Shown one piece after another: positions 10,568 through 22,660 of a stretch of 64,000 nucleotides of DNA. The stretch comes from Sialis fuliginosa (Eukaryota; Arthropoda; Insecta; Megaloptera; Sialidae), in NCBI GenBank assembly GCA_961205875.1, contig OY540809.1, positions 27,912,267-27,976,266 on the forward strand. The letters run 5' to 3'. Under the pieces are notes generated by a model, which ran no database searches, was not told the origin of the DNA, and saw only the letters and a list, made by a program, of their open reading frames with translations. The position numbers were made by a program, and so were the translations under genes. Every line of letters starts with the position of its first letter. Within the stretch, counting starts at the first letter, position 1.

Positions 10568-11384
10568 GCTTCCTCGCCACATCAAATATACGAGAAGCTT
10601 TGTGATCGTTTTTAAATAAGAAAAAATTCAAAATTTTATGTTTCAGGACAAGACAAACACTTTTTGTTCCGTGTTGTTTCTGTTTGTCTTTCCCTCGAAT
10701 CCTTGCCACACGTATAACTCAAGAACTACTGAACCGATATTAATGAAACTAGGTTGGTTGGTTGGGTCTATTTTTTTCGTATTCAGCGCATCAAATTACG
10801 TAGGAAAATATAAAATATTTTGTGTCCTATCGATATTTCGACCACTCACGTCCTTAAAAGGTTAATAAAATCGTTATTTTGACGTTTGCATAACAGAAAA
10901 ATTTAGATTTAGATTGAAATTGACAAAAAGTTAAAAATATATGAAAAAATAATCATGCACGTAAAAACATTAATTTTTATCATTTCAAAATTTAATTTAC
11001 AACAATTAGATTAAATCGGGTCACGAGTGTGACCCGCCGTGCGTGATCGGGCGTGAGTAGAAAAATAGAATTCGCAAGCGTACGTGATCGTGAATACTTT
11101 TTTTGCAACCGTGAGTGAGCGCGGGCGTGACAAAAAAAATTCTCTCGTGAGCGTGCGTGATCGTGAGCAAAAATTACTCACGCGCCCAGCTCTAAGCACG
11201 TATTAAGAACAATTTCGAATAAATATTTTTTAGTAATATTGTATAGAAATTAAATAGTTAACCAATGTAGGCAATTTATCTGAATACTTTATCAGTGTTT
11301 ATTAAAATTGTTCAATAATTATAATTAATTACATTTGACGATTTTAGTACGAGGAAGTACTGTGCATTTACTTGGCAGATGTTT
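10568..11384 (-). mobile_element. Family B element, copy 1, interrupted
   Basis: The left border GCTTCCTCGCC with CGAGAAGCTTTGTGATCG just inside is the 3' end of family B read on the minus strand. The right side ends ACGAGGAAGTACTGTGCATT and CTTGGCAGAT, the B 5' end. The GACAGACGGACGG-type tract seen in other copies is degraded here. A foreign 231-bp segment (10964-11194) interrupts it. No coding. Family B is otherwise unassigned. Confidence 0.6.
10964..11194. mobile_element. 231-bp insertion with CGTGAG/CGTGAT array, probably hAT-derived
   Basis: Comparison with family B copy 6 (47072 onward) shows an intact site where this copy has extra DNA. The word GCACGTA is on both sides (TGCACGTA at 10956-10963, AGCACGTA at 11195-11202), 7 of 8 matching. 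The right end on the minus strand reads TAGAGCTGGGCGCG, a hAT-like terminus. The left end does not mirror it, so it may have been eroded or deleted. From 11015 to 11190 the words CGTGAG, CGTGAT and CGTGCG recur many times in a GC-rich block, as expected of a transposase-binding array. Confidence 0.5.
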
Positions 11385-12383
11385 TTTAATTCAGTTTTGA
11401 TATAACATAATTACATTACTAGTGGACAATAATAGACGAATAAGAAGAAGAATCTTGCTAAACGCCATAAAATTAATAACATTCCTACTGTATTAACAAA
11501 CAAAACACTTATATCTAATTAATTGCTGCAACAATTAAACATTTAGCCAACCGATACCATTGTATTCCTAACCAAGAGTACATCAATCAGAGATCCTATT
11601 GTATTTGGCTGTTGACAGAGTAAACCTATATCGAGATCATAGGGAATATGTGTGTGTAGAACACACAAAATAAAGCGAAGCGAATGCAAACAAATACCTG
11701 TTTTCATAGCAAGTTATTTTATATCAATTGTATCGTATTTGAAATATAAGTTCTCGGATATTTGTATTAATATTTGGAAGATAAATACAAAGTTTTATAA
11801 GAAAATATGTTCAATTGTATCTCAGCATGTAAGATTTTTAGACTTGTTTTTTGTTTTCTGCATAGATTTAAATGTGATCATTAATTATTTTTTTAAAAGT
11901 TCAAATTAATCTATTTGTTATGTTAATATAATTTAGAAAATGAATTTCAGATCTTTCAAATTAATAAAACATATACATACATGATTATTTTCTGATATAA
12001 TATTAAAGTATATTTAATTAAACTAAATAATGAAAATATAAAATATAAAATGAAAGTAAACACGATCTTCAAAAAATCTCCATATTTAAAATACCTGTCA
12101 ATTCATTGAATCAATCCACTCAAAATTGACCACAGATCAAATATTTGACTTCTTTTATAATTAAACACGGTGTTCACATATTTCCACAAACCTTGTCCTT
12201 TGATTCGAGTGCATCAATCATGAATTCTATTCGATGTTTGATCTGTTGACACTGTAAACCAATATCGTCGTCATATGTTGGAAGTGTGTGTGTAATGTAC
12301 ACAGTGGACGAAAAAGGGTGACTGATGTTTTATCTTTATATCTCAGTAATAGAGACAGGTGTTTGTACTAGTTTTATTTTAAA
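11385..12383. other. AT-rich stretch, nothing recognised
   Basis: 11540-11650 and 12175-12300 share loosely similar wording (a possible diverged direct repeat around CATCAATC ... GTTGACA), too weak to call. No coding. Confidence 0.35.
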
Positions 12384-12655
12384 CTAGCACATTGGACCCG
12401 ATGTTACCCGGGTTAATATCCACAAAAACACAATGACTTTTAATATTCAACATACCCACCCAACATACCCATCCAACATGCTCACAATACACGGTTCACT
12501 GCGAATTGTATTTTTCCGACATCAGAAAATTTATACAAAATATCCACAAATTATACACCTAAACTTAACCTATCCATTAGTGAAAACCGGAATAAAATCC
12601 AATCAGTAGTTATTGAAAAAATCGTATAAAATTATATTTTCAAACTCTTAGGAAA
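12384..12655 (-). mobile_element. Helitron-like 3' end with hairpin and CTAG
   Basis: On the minus strand the segment ends in CTAG followed by host T. The hairpin ACCCG-GGTAACAT-CGGGT lies 8 bases before the CTAG. These are the defining 3' features of Helitrons. The inner part shares about 190 bp with 8312-8500. The 5' TC end was not located, so the element may be longer than marked. Confidence 0.55.
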
Positions 12656-13668
12656 CACCAGCTCCCGTCTTAGGATTTGTATGAAAAAAAAATAGGTTAA
12701 CAACAATCATAATCAATTTCAAAGTGAAATGTTTCAATTTTCAATTTTCAATCAAAAAAATAAAAATAAAAATCAATCATAAAAAGACAGTGGGTGTGAT
12801 GAAACTTAAACAAAATATTAATTAGATATATTTTGAGAACTATGATCATGTTTTTGTATTATTACTAAGTACTTAATAACTTAATTCTAAAATTTTGTTT
12901 CAAGTCTAATTGCTTACACAAAATAAGCTTATATATTCTTGTTCTATGATTAAAAATCAGATAATGTATTTTTATCAACAAATAGCCATTTATAGTTTCC
13001 GTTTTTAGTCATGTTAGTAAAGTTAATGTAACAGTAATACAACTCTATGATGACAAGTATTAGGAGGTATATTTATATTAACTTTTTTTAAGAAAATTTG
13101 ATAACTGTATCATAATGGGTTCTCAATATATTAAATACCTAAACTCTAAAATTGGGCAAATTTTTTAGAAGACTAGCTCCCTCACGCATATGAAGTTTTT
13201 TGCTTAAAATAACATCTCCGATTTATGGTTAATTTTGTTTACACTAGTTATAAATCATCCTGTATATCATCATTTACACTTCGTATTGAATTTTTCAAAT
13301 CGGTTAAATCTTTATGTTACCTGAGTCACTCAGATACCAATGGGATTAAGTCAACTTTTTCTCAATTTGTTAACATTGATACCAGAGCATTTGATTTATA
13401 TAGTATCTACTTTCCAGAAAACCAAAGAAAATTGTTCCATTTTTGGTCAAATAATTGAAAAACAATTGTTGAATGTTTACAAAATATTGGACAAATGTAA
13501 ATCAATTTGGCTTTTAAATAATTCATATCGATACCACAAGATTTAATTTAAATTGCCATCAAAACATGCAGGAGTCTTTAATTTTCTAATAATAAATTAC
13601 AAACAAAATGCTAATTTCAGTTCTACTTTATAATTGTTTTTCGAGTGTTTTCAGTTTCACCCTTCTAA
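12656..13668. other. AT-rich stretch, nothing recognised
   Basis: No coding or paired ends. Two overlapping short ORFs near 13225-13546 are AT-driven and share no recognisable protein wording. Confidence 0.4.
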
Positions 13669-13781
13669 TGCCGTATTTAGACCAAAAAGACAAAACAGCA
13701 ACACAGTGTTTTAAAAATACTTCTTATTTAAAAATGTATTAGGTTTATTGCTATGTTTGTCTCTTTGGTTTAAACACCACA
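13669..13781. mobile_element. Family G MITE (TAA-flanked, PIF/Harbinger-like), copy 1
   Basis: Begins TGCCGTATTTAGACCAAAAA and ends CTTTGGTTTAAACACCACA, an imperfect inverted pair. TAA is immediately outside both ends (13666-13668 and 13782-13784), a 3-bp target duplication of the kind made by PIF/Harbinger elements. The interior AAACAGCAACAC and CTTATTTAAAAATG matches copy 2 at 49714. Non-coding. Confidence 0.6.
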
Positions 13782-15719
13782 TAAATGTACATAAATATCG
13801 ATAATATATTATAAAATTATATTTATAATTATATTTTCAGCGATTGGTTGGTTAATTAATATAAAATTATTACCGTAATATAAAGTTAAAAAATGTATAG
13901 ATCAAGTTTTTGAAATTTATTAGGTATTTTGGCATACAATCAAGTGAACCACGTAGAAGATAAACACATATCTACCTGTTTTGATATAAAGCTCTTTGCT
14001 TCCTTTGTTACCACCGGAATTTACTGAAATGGTTTAAATTACCTTCGACATATCCGTTTTCAATGGAAATATATTTGTATTTTTATTTTTTTGATGGACA
14101 TCGAAACGACAAATACTCTTGTCAAAGTAAATGCTTTGATATCACAAAAATGGAAACATGGATCTTGTTTATTTTCATTCGTTTATACATAGGTAGCTTG
14201 ATTCTGATGTTTTTATTGGAACTTTTTTCCAAATAATCTCTGTTTATTTGTTTTGTGTGCAGCCAATAAAAATAATGTGAATTTTATTTTTAACGAACAT
14301 ATTTTACGAGACAAAATTTTTTTAACAAATTTATTGAAACGGAAAAAGTCATGACTTCTATACACAGGTACTTATTAAAAGAAAATGTTTTTTTTAATAT
14401 GTATGTAGATACTTTAACAGATAATAATTATTTCAAGAATGGCATGAAAAGGAAGATACATATTTTTTGGTCTCTTATTGTATATTATTTAGAAAACACC
14501 ATATAAATAAGTATGCCAAATTCAATTCTACAGAAATAAACTTCGTATAATTCTATAGAAATATATATTCTATGTCAAAAGCACACAATTTCGTTTTACC
14601 AGAAAACAATGACATTTTTGTGGATTTCGGAGAAGATAACGTAATAACAAAAATGATTTTTCCCATTCTTATAGACGCCTGATCAATATTTGTTTTCTCG
14701 TTTGATAAACATATAAAATAGAAAAGATATAAATATAAATTATCATGTATTGTAATTGGAAAATATTACCTAATTTATAGATAATTTCAGTCTTACAGAA
14801 GTCGATTTTAATTTTCGTAATTTTGAAATACTAAGGGCTTAAAGTGTTATTTTTTGTTGATTATATTGAGTCCAACTATTACCGATTTTCTAATTTTTAT
14901 AAAACTTGTTTTCAAGTATTTTCAGTATTTTTTCATTTATTACTATTCACAAAATATTGTATTTACTATTTAGCAGCAGAGAAAGTAATTATGCTAATTA
15001 TGTTATTGTTTCCACTGTTTAATTGACACAAACATATTCTGTTAGTGCTTTCTTAAAAATATTAAATTCAATTAAAATGGAACTGTCAATTTTTCAGTTT
15101 ATTAAGCTTCAAATGATTAATTAAGGAAATTACTATTTATTGAATATAAATGATACAGAATCATTATTTTTAATTAAGAACTTAAATTAACATTTATTCC
15201 AAAGTTAAATTCTATTTATCATTATAAATAAACAATACACAATTAAATTTAAATGTCAATGGTAGGTATTAATATATTATTTTTACTTAAAGGATTAAAT
15301 TCAATATTAAATACCTTTACAAAAACGATGTATAACCCTATTTCCTTTTACATAATCCCTTTAGCTAATTAAATACATTGAAATATACACAAGTACTTCA
15401 TAATGATCCTAATCTAATTATATGCAATTTCTGAAACGATTTAGTCAACCGTCTCATTAGAGAAGTTTGTTCACTTCAAACGCTCCTTCATTTATATATC
15501 CTAAATCATTTATTAGTTATATACGGTAGTGGTATGAAATGTTTAATCCTAACTCAAATCTAATAAATACATTCATGATAATCTCCCAAATCAAATTCGT
15601 AGAAAATGTAAACAGAATTAAGTTTAATGTGATCCGATTTTCTGAACTACTATGTATATATTGTTTACGTGTACGTATTTGTAGGTATAAAGAATGATTC
15701 TTAGTGCTTGTCACTTTAT
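13782..15719. other. Long AT-rich stretch, nothing recognised
   Basis: Nearly two kilobases of AT-rich DNA without paired ends, repeats shared with the rest of the window, or protein-like frames. It is probably intergenic or intronic host sequence or very old repeat. Confidence 0.4.
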
Positions 15720-15723
15720 TTAA

Positions 15724-16271
15724 CCCATTACTTCCCGACTTTTTATTTCTTCGAATTTTTTGGTCATGTTCTCAATTCTTGTTGAAAATATGACCAAAAA
15801 TATTCAATACAAGATATAATAATAATCAGTCACAGTACTAGATTATTGCCACAAGTTTCTAGTGTCATATTTATTATAAATAAAATTAAAATGTGCTCTT
15901 CTATAATAGAAGAGCACATTTTAACGACGACAGTCTGTACCTGGATTTATTTTTGAAATATATTGATATTATTTTGCTTTATTTACACTCTCATAAGTAA
16001 TATTATGTATAGTTTCGTCAATTTAAAAACACTTTACTAAGTGAAAAAAAAATTAACTAGAAAAAGTCGGCTAGCTGGTATAGAACACGATTACTCTAAA
16101 AAGGGTTGTAATTTGTCATTGAATGAACTCTAGAGGTGTTCATGAAATTTATTGTAAGTAGTGAGAGTTAACTAACATATAAGTAATGTAAATCAAATGA
16201 ACAACGTTATTGTGTCATGGAAAAATATTGAAAATATGATGTCCTATAAATAGGACACTGGAAGTAATGGG
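15724..16271. mobile_element. TTAA-flanked (piggyBac-like) MITE, 548 bp
   Basis: Ends are CCCATTACTTCC and GGAAGTAATGGG, perfect 12-bp inverted repeats. TTAA lies outside both (15720-15723 and 16272-16275), the piggyBac target. Inside is a perfect 17-bp hairpin with a 5-nt loop (15886-15902 against 15908-15924, arms around TGTGCTCTTCT). Next to the right end is a small palindrome, GTCCTATAAATAGGAC. A further hairpin uses TTTTGGTCAT and ATGACCAAAA near the left end. Non-coding and presumably moved by a piggyBac transposase elsewhere. Confidence 0.78.
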
Positions 16272-16474
16272 TTAATTTAATTTTAAAAATTGACAAGCAG
16301 TTTTAATTTGTAATTTAAATATTTGTTATTAAATTCTATTGAAAAAGTATTTAAATAATAATATGTGTCTAATATTATATTTAAGTTTTATTTCCGGACA
16401 AATTCAAGTTATTTATTTAGTTTACATATTTTTAGAATAAAAACATTGTATTATATCATGACATATAAATAACA

Positions 16475-16896
16475 CAGCCACACAAAAAAGTGTACGGAGC
16501 CAAAAAAGCGACCTATATAGCATTGCAGTATTGGTTGAGCAATTAATATTCGATGTTTGTATATCCAAAAGCATATTCCTAGAATGTACATTTATAAATA
16601 AAAAAATTGACGTCAGAATTTTTAAATCCGTTGAGCCGTTCACGAGAAAAATGTTGATCGTTATAATTTTATTGTTTATAACTTTTGTGAAAAAAAAACT
16701 AAAAATAAATCAAATACATAACAAAATCCACTTTACAGCTCAAAAAAACGATTTTAGATGTTTGGGAAAATTCAACCTAAGTCCATAATTAAAGTTCAAA
16801 TAAAAAAAAAACTAAAGTTTATTTCGGCTATACTTGACCAATACTATAATGCCATATAGGTCGGTTTTTTGGCTCTGCAGACTTTTTTGTGTGGCT
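16475..16896. mobile_element. Inverted-repeat MITE with AGCCACACAAAAAAGT ends
   Basis: The left arm AGCCACACAAAAAAGT, CGGAGCCAAAAAAGC and ACCTATATAGCATT mirrors the right arm through about 65 bp. The interior carries the phrase AAATCCGTTGAGCCGTTCAC, common in insect repeats. Target duplication is unclear (CAC on the left, AATG on the right). ORFs inside overlap the arms and are not credible genes. Confidence 0.6.
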
Positions 16897-18139
16897 AATG
16901 AGAATAGATAAAATATAATTTTCCATCCTTACTAACTAACGTCCAAACAAAGAAATAAAGTTATGAGGACATAAGTTACTAATGGTACTTTAATAAAAAA
17001 AATAATTTTCCTAAAAGAAAACACAAAAGATTTTTTCTCACGTCTTCTGAGAAAAGTATGCTTACGTCACCAACACATATTCACCCACACGTTAGAATAA
17101 AACGTACACATGCACGTTTATTTCATTCCATGCAATGTACGATCTCAACAACAGTAACAAAAAAACATAAACATAGCAGCAGCTGTTGTTAGAATTGACA
17201 AAATTTCCGAATCGAATTTTGAATTCTTCTGGGCATACAGTCACTTCTCTTCGTATCTCAACCCTCTCAGGGAATGCTCACAACAAATCCAGGCATTAGA
17301 GTTAAAATTTTCACCCAAAAACATTTACATTTGAAAATCCCATGGCATCTTATTAACACTCTCAATACGGATTCAATGTACATCAAATCCAACTAAACGA
17401 ACTAGTTACAAACGGAAGATACAACATATGATCATAAAAACATTACAATCTTCCATACTCGCATTCAGGGAAAGTTTTTTTGAGAACTTACCGTATTCAC
17501 TGCGTTAAACAAAATATCATTTCATAACTTGAATAGATTATGAGTTTTGGCATCAAAAAACAGTGGTGTGTTTAATGTTGCTTGTTACAAAATGTCGGGG
17601 TCGCGTTACAGCAATGTTGACGGAATAATTGCATTAAGGTTGTCAGTTAGTGGGTGTAGAATTATATGAACAATAAAAAGCCATGTTAACAGCCTTTTCT
17701 CGCTCTCTTTCTGCCCATCTCTCTTTCCACTTCATTTACTCTATCTCATACTAACACACAACGCTCGTTTACGATTATCCGGAATCTTCCTCCTCCTTTG
17801 ATATCAGATCATAATGTTTACCACTTTGCCGAAAAATTATACACATTTGTCTCGAGGTTTGTGCTAAAAGATAGTATATATGTGTGTGGTATTATACTGA
17901 AATAATCGTTTTGTTTAATGTTAAATGTATGTTTATTTCTATTTTTTGCAAGTTTACTCTCAAACGCAATTAACAAGATTATTCCAGTGAAATGACTTTT
18001 ATTCGCTAGCTTTTTCAAATAAAACGTTGACAAACATAATGCATTGTATTTTATGTTTATATGAGTGTGTATATTCCCCAATGTTGTTTTAACTTGTTTG
18101 TTACTAAGTGAACAAAATAAATATATGATAAAGTATGTA
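16897..18139. other. No gene seen
   Basis: 17040-17180 and 17540-17660 are slightly GC-richer. 17695-17760 is a pyrimidine-rich run of CTCTCTTTC words. I recognise no exon or RNA. Confidence 0.35.
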
Positions 18140-19302
18140 GTCCAGTATTTTTAGATTTCAACTGCAAAAAAATAGCAGTAAGCTGAATTTTTGTATACAC
18201 CTTCGTTACGGTGTTATAAATAATGTATATAGTGCCCGCGTTCCGAGATTTTGAAGGTCTAATGTCACAAAAAACGGTTATTTGCGAATATCTCGCTTCC
18301 TATGGCTCGGAGGACAATAGGAGTTATTATATAAATTGTGTATTATTAAATTCTTAAGAAAAAATATCATTTCCATTTTATTTTAAAACAACCGTTTTCG
18401 TGGTAGAGTGCGGAGAAAGTATGGGTATACATTCGCATACGGTATAACGCATACTATGGCAATTGAGTATTTTCATATGACTATTTATATTATATAAGAT
18501 GTGTCATTCGGATATATTAAAAAATCATCTTTAATCAATTTTAATCACATTTAGTAAAACTACACACATAGCGATTTATGAAAAATTAAGGAACATAAAA
18601 TTCGGTATTATTGTACATCAAACTCTCCTCTTCAAAAACAGATGTGGCGCCACTCTCAATTCTTATTCGGTCCCATAAAAATAAAACAAAAAAGAATCGC
18701 GCAGACATCATTTTTCTTGTTATCGTCCAATATTCGTTGATTTTGACTCCCAATTACACGAAAAATATAAAATTTAGTAAAGAATAATTTATTACTTATT
18801 ATTCAAAATTTTATGGCGAATTTATTTTTTCCATTTTTTTTTTATTTGAAGGTTTGCATATCAAATAGGAGCTATCAATAGATCCTGCGGTAGCATGAAT
18901 AGAAGTTTTTGTAGCCTATAAATAGTTATAATTTTAGTGTTTAATCATATTTATAACATAAGTATGCGTTATACCGTATGCGAATGTATATCCATAATTT
19001 CTTCGCGCTCTACCACGAAAACGGTTGTTTTTAAAATAAAATGGAAATGACCTTTTTTCATAATAATTTAATAATACACAATTAATATAATAACCCCTAT
19101 TGACCTCCAAGCCATTCGCGAGATATTTGCGAATAACCGTTTTTCGTGACGTTAGACCTTCAATATCTCGTAACGCCGGCACGATATCGTTGGGGACTTT
19201 TTACACGTTATTTATAACACCGTAATGAAGGTGTATACAAAAATTCAGCTAACTGCTATTTTTTTCCCAGATTGGGTGCATTAATATCTAAAATTACTGG
19301 AC
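18140..19302. mobile_element. Family A foldback element, copy 1, 1.16 kb
   Basis: Left end GTCCAGTATTTTTAGAT and right end ATCTAAAATTACTGGAC are inverted, with TA outside both (18138-18139 and 19303-19304). About 350 bp at each side form a long imperfect inverted repeat, including GGTAGAGYGCGGAGAAAG, CGAATATCTCGCTTC and TTTGTATACACCTTCGTTAC. The centre (18592-18676) holds a phrase ending CTCAATTCTTATTCGGTCCC that is also the loop of copy 2. The arms have diverged clearly, so this is an old copy. No transposase. Confidence 0.7.
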
Positions 19303-19507
19303 TAATGAGGATTATTCAAAATTTTAGATGGTGATGTATTGCGACCATGTATTGCGTACAGCTAATTAAAACCAAGAGATGGTACATTCATCACCTGTTA
19401 AGAATTACATGATCGAATGGGAATTTGCTCTGGAGTAATCAGGGCAAGCGATGACATTCATGAGACCCATACATGTATAATTCCCAGTTTATACAATAGG
19501 ATTCTAA
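19303..19507. other. Short unassigned spacer
   Basis: Moderate-GC spacer between two inverted-repeat elements. It includes the 7-bp ATTCTAA (19501-19507) that is repeated at 20063-20069. Confidence 0.3.
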
Positions 19508-20062
19508 TTGAGGGGTTTGCAGCAACAACGAGTTAACTCCACTTTTAGGCCAAACAAAGTTAACAACCGTTTCTTGGGGGAAAAAAATCATTCTTTCGTT
19601 TGGTTCAACAAAGAGTTACCTACCGTTGATAGTTCTCAAGGTATCCGCTAGAATGAGTTAGCTGCTTCATTCGCTTGGGTCAAAATGGAATTAACGCCAG
19701 AAGCTGACTCTTTTTTTGGGCATAGAATTTAGTTAGTACACTCGTTACTGTGTTCTTTCTTGAAATAAACCAATTTTCTTGAAAATTGTTCTTATTCAAT
19801 GCTTCCTTACTTTAAAAAGAAAATAATTTTCAACTATTTGGGGCAAAAAGGAGTTAACTCCAGAATAAAATTGACTCTAGAATTGCGAATTTGACGAATT
19901 TCTCAATGGAATTTGGCCAAAACATGAAGTGGTTGGTGACAAATAATAATTGGACGAAGACAAAGGCGATTTAAATACATTCTCCATTTTTTTAACAGTT
20001 TTTTCTATTTTCCCACAAATTATAAAAACTGGAGTTAACTCCTTGTTGCTGCAAACCCTTCA
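19508..20062. mobile_element. 555-bp inverted-repeat element built on GGAGTTAACTCC
   Basis: About 33 bp at each end are inverted copies (TTGAGGGGTTTGCAGCAACA on the left, TGTTGCTGCAAACCCTTCA-type wording on the right). ATTCTAA is outside both ends, a candidate 7-bp target duplication. The perfect 12-bp palindrome GGAGTTAACTCC occurs at 19850-19861 and 20031-20042, with a one-base variant (CGAGTTAACTCC) near 19540. Diverged forms such as GAGTTACC and GAGTTAGC lie between. I could not assign a superfamily. Non-coding. Confidence 0.62.
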
Positions 20063-20069
20063 ATTCTAA

Positions 20070-21287
20070 AACTCCTGAGTTAGGTACCGTTTATTCCGTC
20101 GGTCGATTAAAAAACCGAGTTCTGGAACCTTCGTACCTATCTCGGCAAGCATAACTAATTCTGAAGCTGGCTCTTACAATTATAATTTTGTTTCCGATAT
20201 AAAATTGTATATAATTTTGCAGACATACATGTATAACGAGGCCAAAATGGAAGTAATACTTAATGAAGGATAAATTACTTCCATAACGAGATTTTCAAGC
20301 ACACATAATCTTCCTTCCCTTCTCATACAGTGGACATTGGAACAAGATATTATGTTCAACATCTTGTATGTAGTTCTCATCGCAAGTGGTGTAGTTAATA
20401 GAAATAAATAAAAAGCAAGAGCAAACTGCTGATAAACACAACTCTACAATATGAGGAGAAAATCTTCTGGAAATTATTTTACGACACAGACGAGCTATAT
20501 TCTTAAAGAATATATTTCATGATAAGATTCTACTTGTTTTGTTTAGTATTTTATAGTTTGAAGTTCTTAATTTTCTTAATTGTTGATGATAGTTATATCA
20601 GTAAAGATTTTTGAAAGTTTTAAATTTAATCTTCAACTTATTCGTAAAGAAATCTAACTGTTTAAACTTCAATATGTGTAACCAAATAGTCTTCAACACC
20701 TCAACTTCATCTTGTACGTTCATATGTACCTGTTATGGTTGATCCATAGGCGACGACCGACTTCAGAGTTACCAAAAGAAGAGACTAGCAGCTAAAAATA
20801 GTGAAAATAGAAAAACAATATTTGAAGATTTTAGTATATAACTCAAACTTATACCACCTTGAATAATAACGGTTAAACACAACTTGTAAATAAAAATCAC
20901 CAATATTGATATGTGTCGCGATGGTAGCGACGTGTTCAGTGTTAAACATCGAAACTTTTGCAATAGGGTCAGTTGTCATCTAACCTAATTTAACCGGTGT
21001 TTAGCAAACAATTAAATCAGTGATTATATACGTTTAACAATTAGATTATTTAATTTCTTTATAAATAAAATAAATATAACTAATGAACATTATGATAAAT
21101 ATCTCGGAAATGGCTGGTGCAAGGTTTTCTTCAAAAAAAATTTTTCATGAAATTAAAAGCCTAATTAGTATAACGCTTAGTTCTTGATAACTTCTATAAT
21201 TAATAAACATATATATGCATATTATTGCATATAGTACATAAAAAGATACTATTTTCAATAAATAAGTGAATTGACAATAATATTGAT
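20070..21287. other. No gene seen
   Basis: AT-rich apart from 20080-20170 and 20735-20770. Short minus-strand ORFs near 20180-20380 and 20769-20979 have no recognisable protein wording. Confidence 0.35.
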
Positions 21288-21291
21288 TTAA

Positions 21292-21916
21292 GGTAGTTCT
21301 CGTGCTACAGTACTACCAAAAAGTTACGCTCATAATACCATGGTACAATATCGAAAATAATTGCGTTGCTACAGAGAATTTTTGATAAAGTCTATAACCA
21401 AAGCCGTCTAATGTTGTATGAGTACGTATAAGGACAGTTTTCTTTATTTTATGACTAAACACTTCGACAGATTTTGATAAAAAACTATCAAACAGCAAAG
21501 GGTTATTATTCTGATATGTGATAAAAAATTCAAAAAGATTGACCGTTTTGTTTTTGAAATACAATTGTATTTCAAATACGAAACGGTTAATCATTTTGTT
21601 TTCGAAATACAAGGTTTATTTCAAAAACAAAACGGTCAGTCATTTGGAATTTTCTATCACATATCAGAATTATAAGCCTTTACTGTTTGATAGTTTTTTT
21701 ATCAAAATCTGTCGAAGTTTTTAGTGATGAGAATGGACATAATACGAACTTGATATAGTGGATACGTACAAAAGTTGCATACTTTGATGATAATTATCTC
21801 GAGTATAAAACGGGCGAGTTTTTTAAAATTTCACGTTTGGATAGATGTCATTATTCTTTTTATGTCCTCAATTTTTTTTAAAATTCTATCGAAATGACGT
21901 TTGCACGAGAACTACC
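21292..21916. mobile_element. TTAA-flanked inverted-repeat element, 625 bp
   Basis: Ends GGTAGTTCTCGTGC and GCACGAGAACTACC are perfect 14-bp inverted repeats. TTAA lies outside both (21288-21291 and 21917-21920), which suggests piggyBac-type insertion. A second, internal inverted repeat of about 120 bp is centred near 21590 (CTTCGACAGATTTTGATAAA at 21468 against its mirror ending near 21718). It places several ACCGTTT/AAACGGT words and TTTGAAATACAA hairpins in the middle. The short ORFs here are products of this symmetry. Confidence 0.72.
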
Positions 21917-22031
21917 TTAAGTGTTTAAGTGCTTACAACAATAGAAGAAATAAAAACTACAGCTGAAGAAAATCTCTAAAGACTTTTAGTTTAATAAAAA
22001 AAAAGGTCATGTCATACACGGGTGTATGCCA
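21917..22031. other. Short spacer with hairpin beside family D
   Basis: Contains CATACACGGGTGTATG (22014-22029), a hairpin that also stands beside the other family D copy as ACATACACGAGTGTATGT. The hairpin may therefore belong to the element. Confidence 0.35.
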
Positions 22032-22660
22032 TAAGGGTTCCGAAGTACGTACTACGTGAACTGTTTGGAGCCACAGGTGCATTTTTGAGTTGGAAAATAA
22101 TATAAAAATAGTGTAATATTCTACTAATTGAGATCTAAATTTCGACATCCCACATACCTAGATATGAAAATAATAAATTTTATGACGCCCCTCCCTATTA
22201 TTCAAAAATTTAAAATGATATTGTTGACTTTAGTATTTCTTGTTGGTAGTCCTATCAAAGCCTTGTTACAAATTTTTTTTCAGATATTCTGAGCTAGTAG
22301 TTACCAAGCTGGAAAGGGGGTGGACAAAATAATTTACTGCTTTGCGATCTACATTTCGACACCCCACGTCTCGGTATACTTTTTTTTGCTTCAAAGCCCC
22401 CTGCAGGTGCCATTATTGATTTAGAAAAAAATAAGAAAAAGGGTCAAATTCCACAGGTTATATACATTTTGACGTGCAACATGCCTTGGTATAAAAAAAT
22501 ATTTTTATTCTTTTCAAGTTTATAAATATTTTACTTTACTTTACATCTTCAGTAAAAATCTCAAGTTTCTAGCTTGTATAGTTTACGAGATATTTTGCTT
22601 TGATTGAAAAGGACGGACGGACGACAAAGTGAGCTTAATAGGATTTCTTCGGAACCCTTA
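22032..22660 (+). mobile_element. Family D element, copy 1
   Basis: Starts TAAGGGTTCCGAAGTACGT and ends TTTCTTCGGAACCCTTA, short inverted termini. Inside are successive units of roughly 120-160 bp, each with an 'acaggtgc...atttttgagtt' start, a 'ctactaattgagatct' middle and a 'catgccttggtat' end. The right part carries GGACGGACGGACGACAAAGT, a microsatellite-like tract shared by all three copies. No coding. The class is unknown. Confidence 0.6.
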
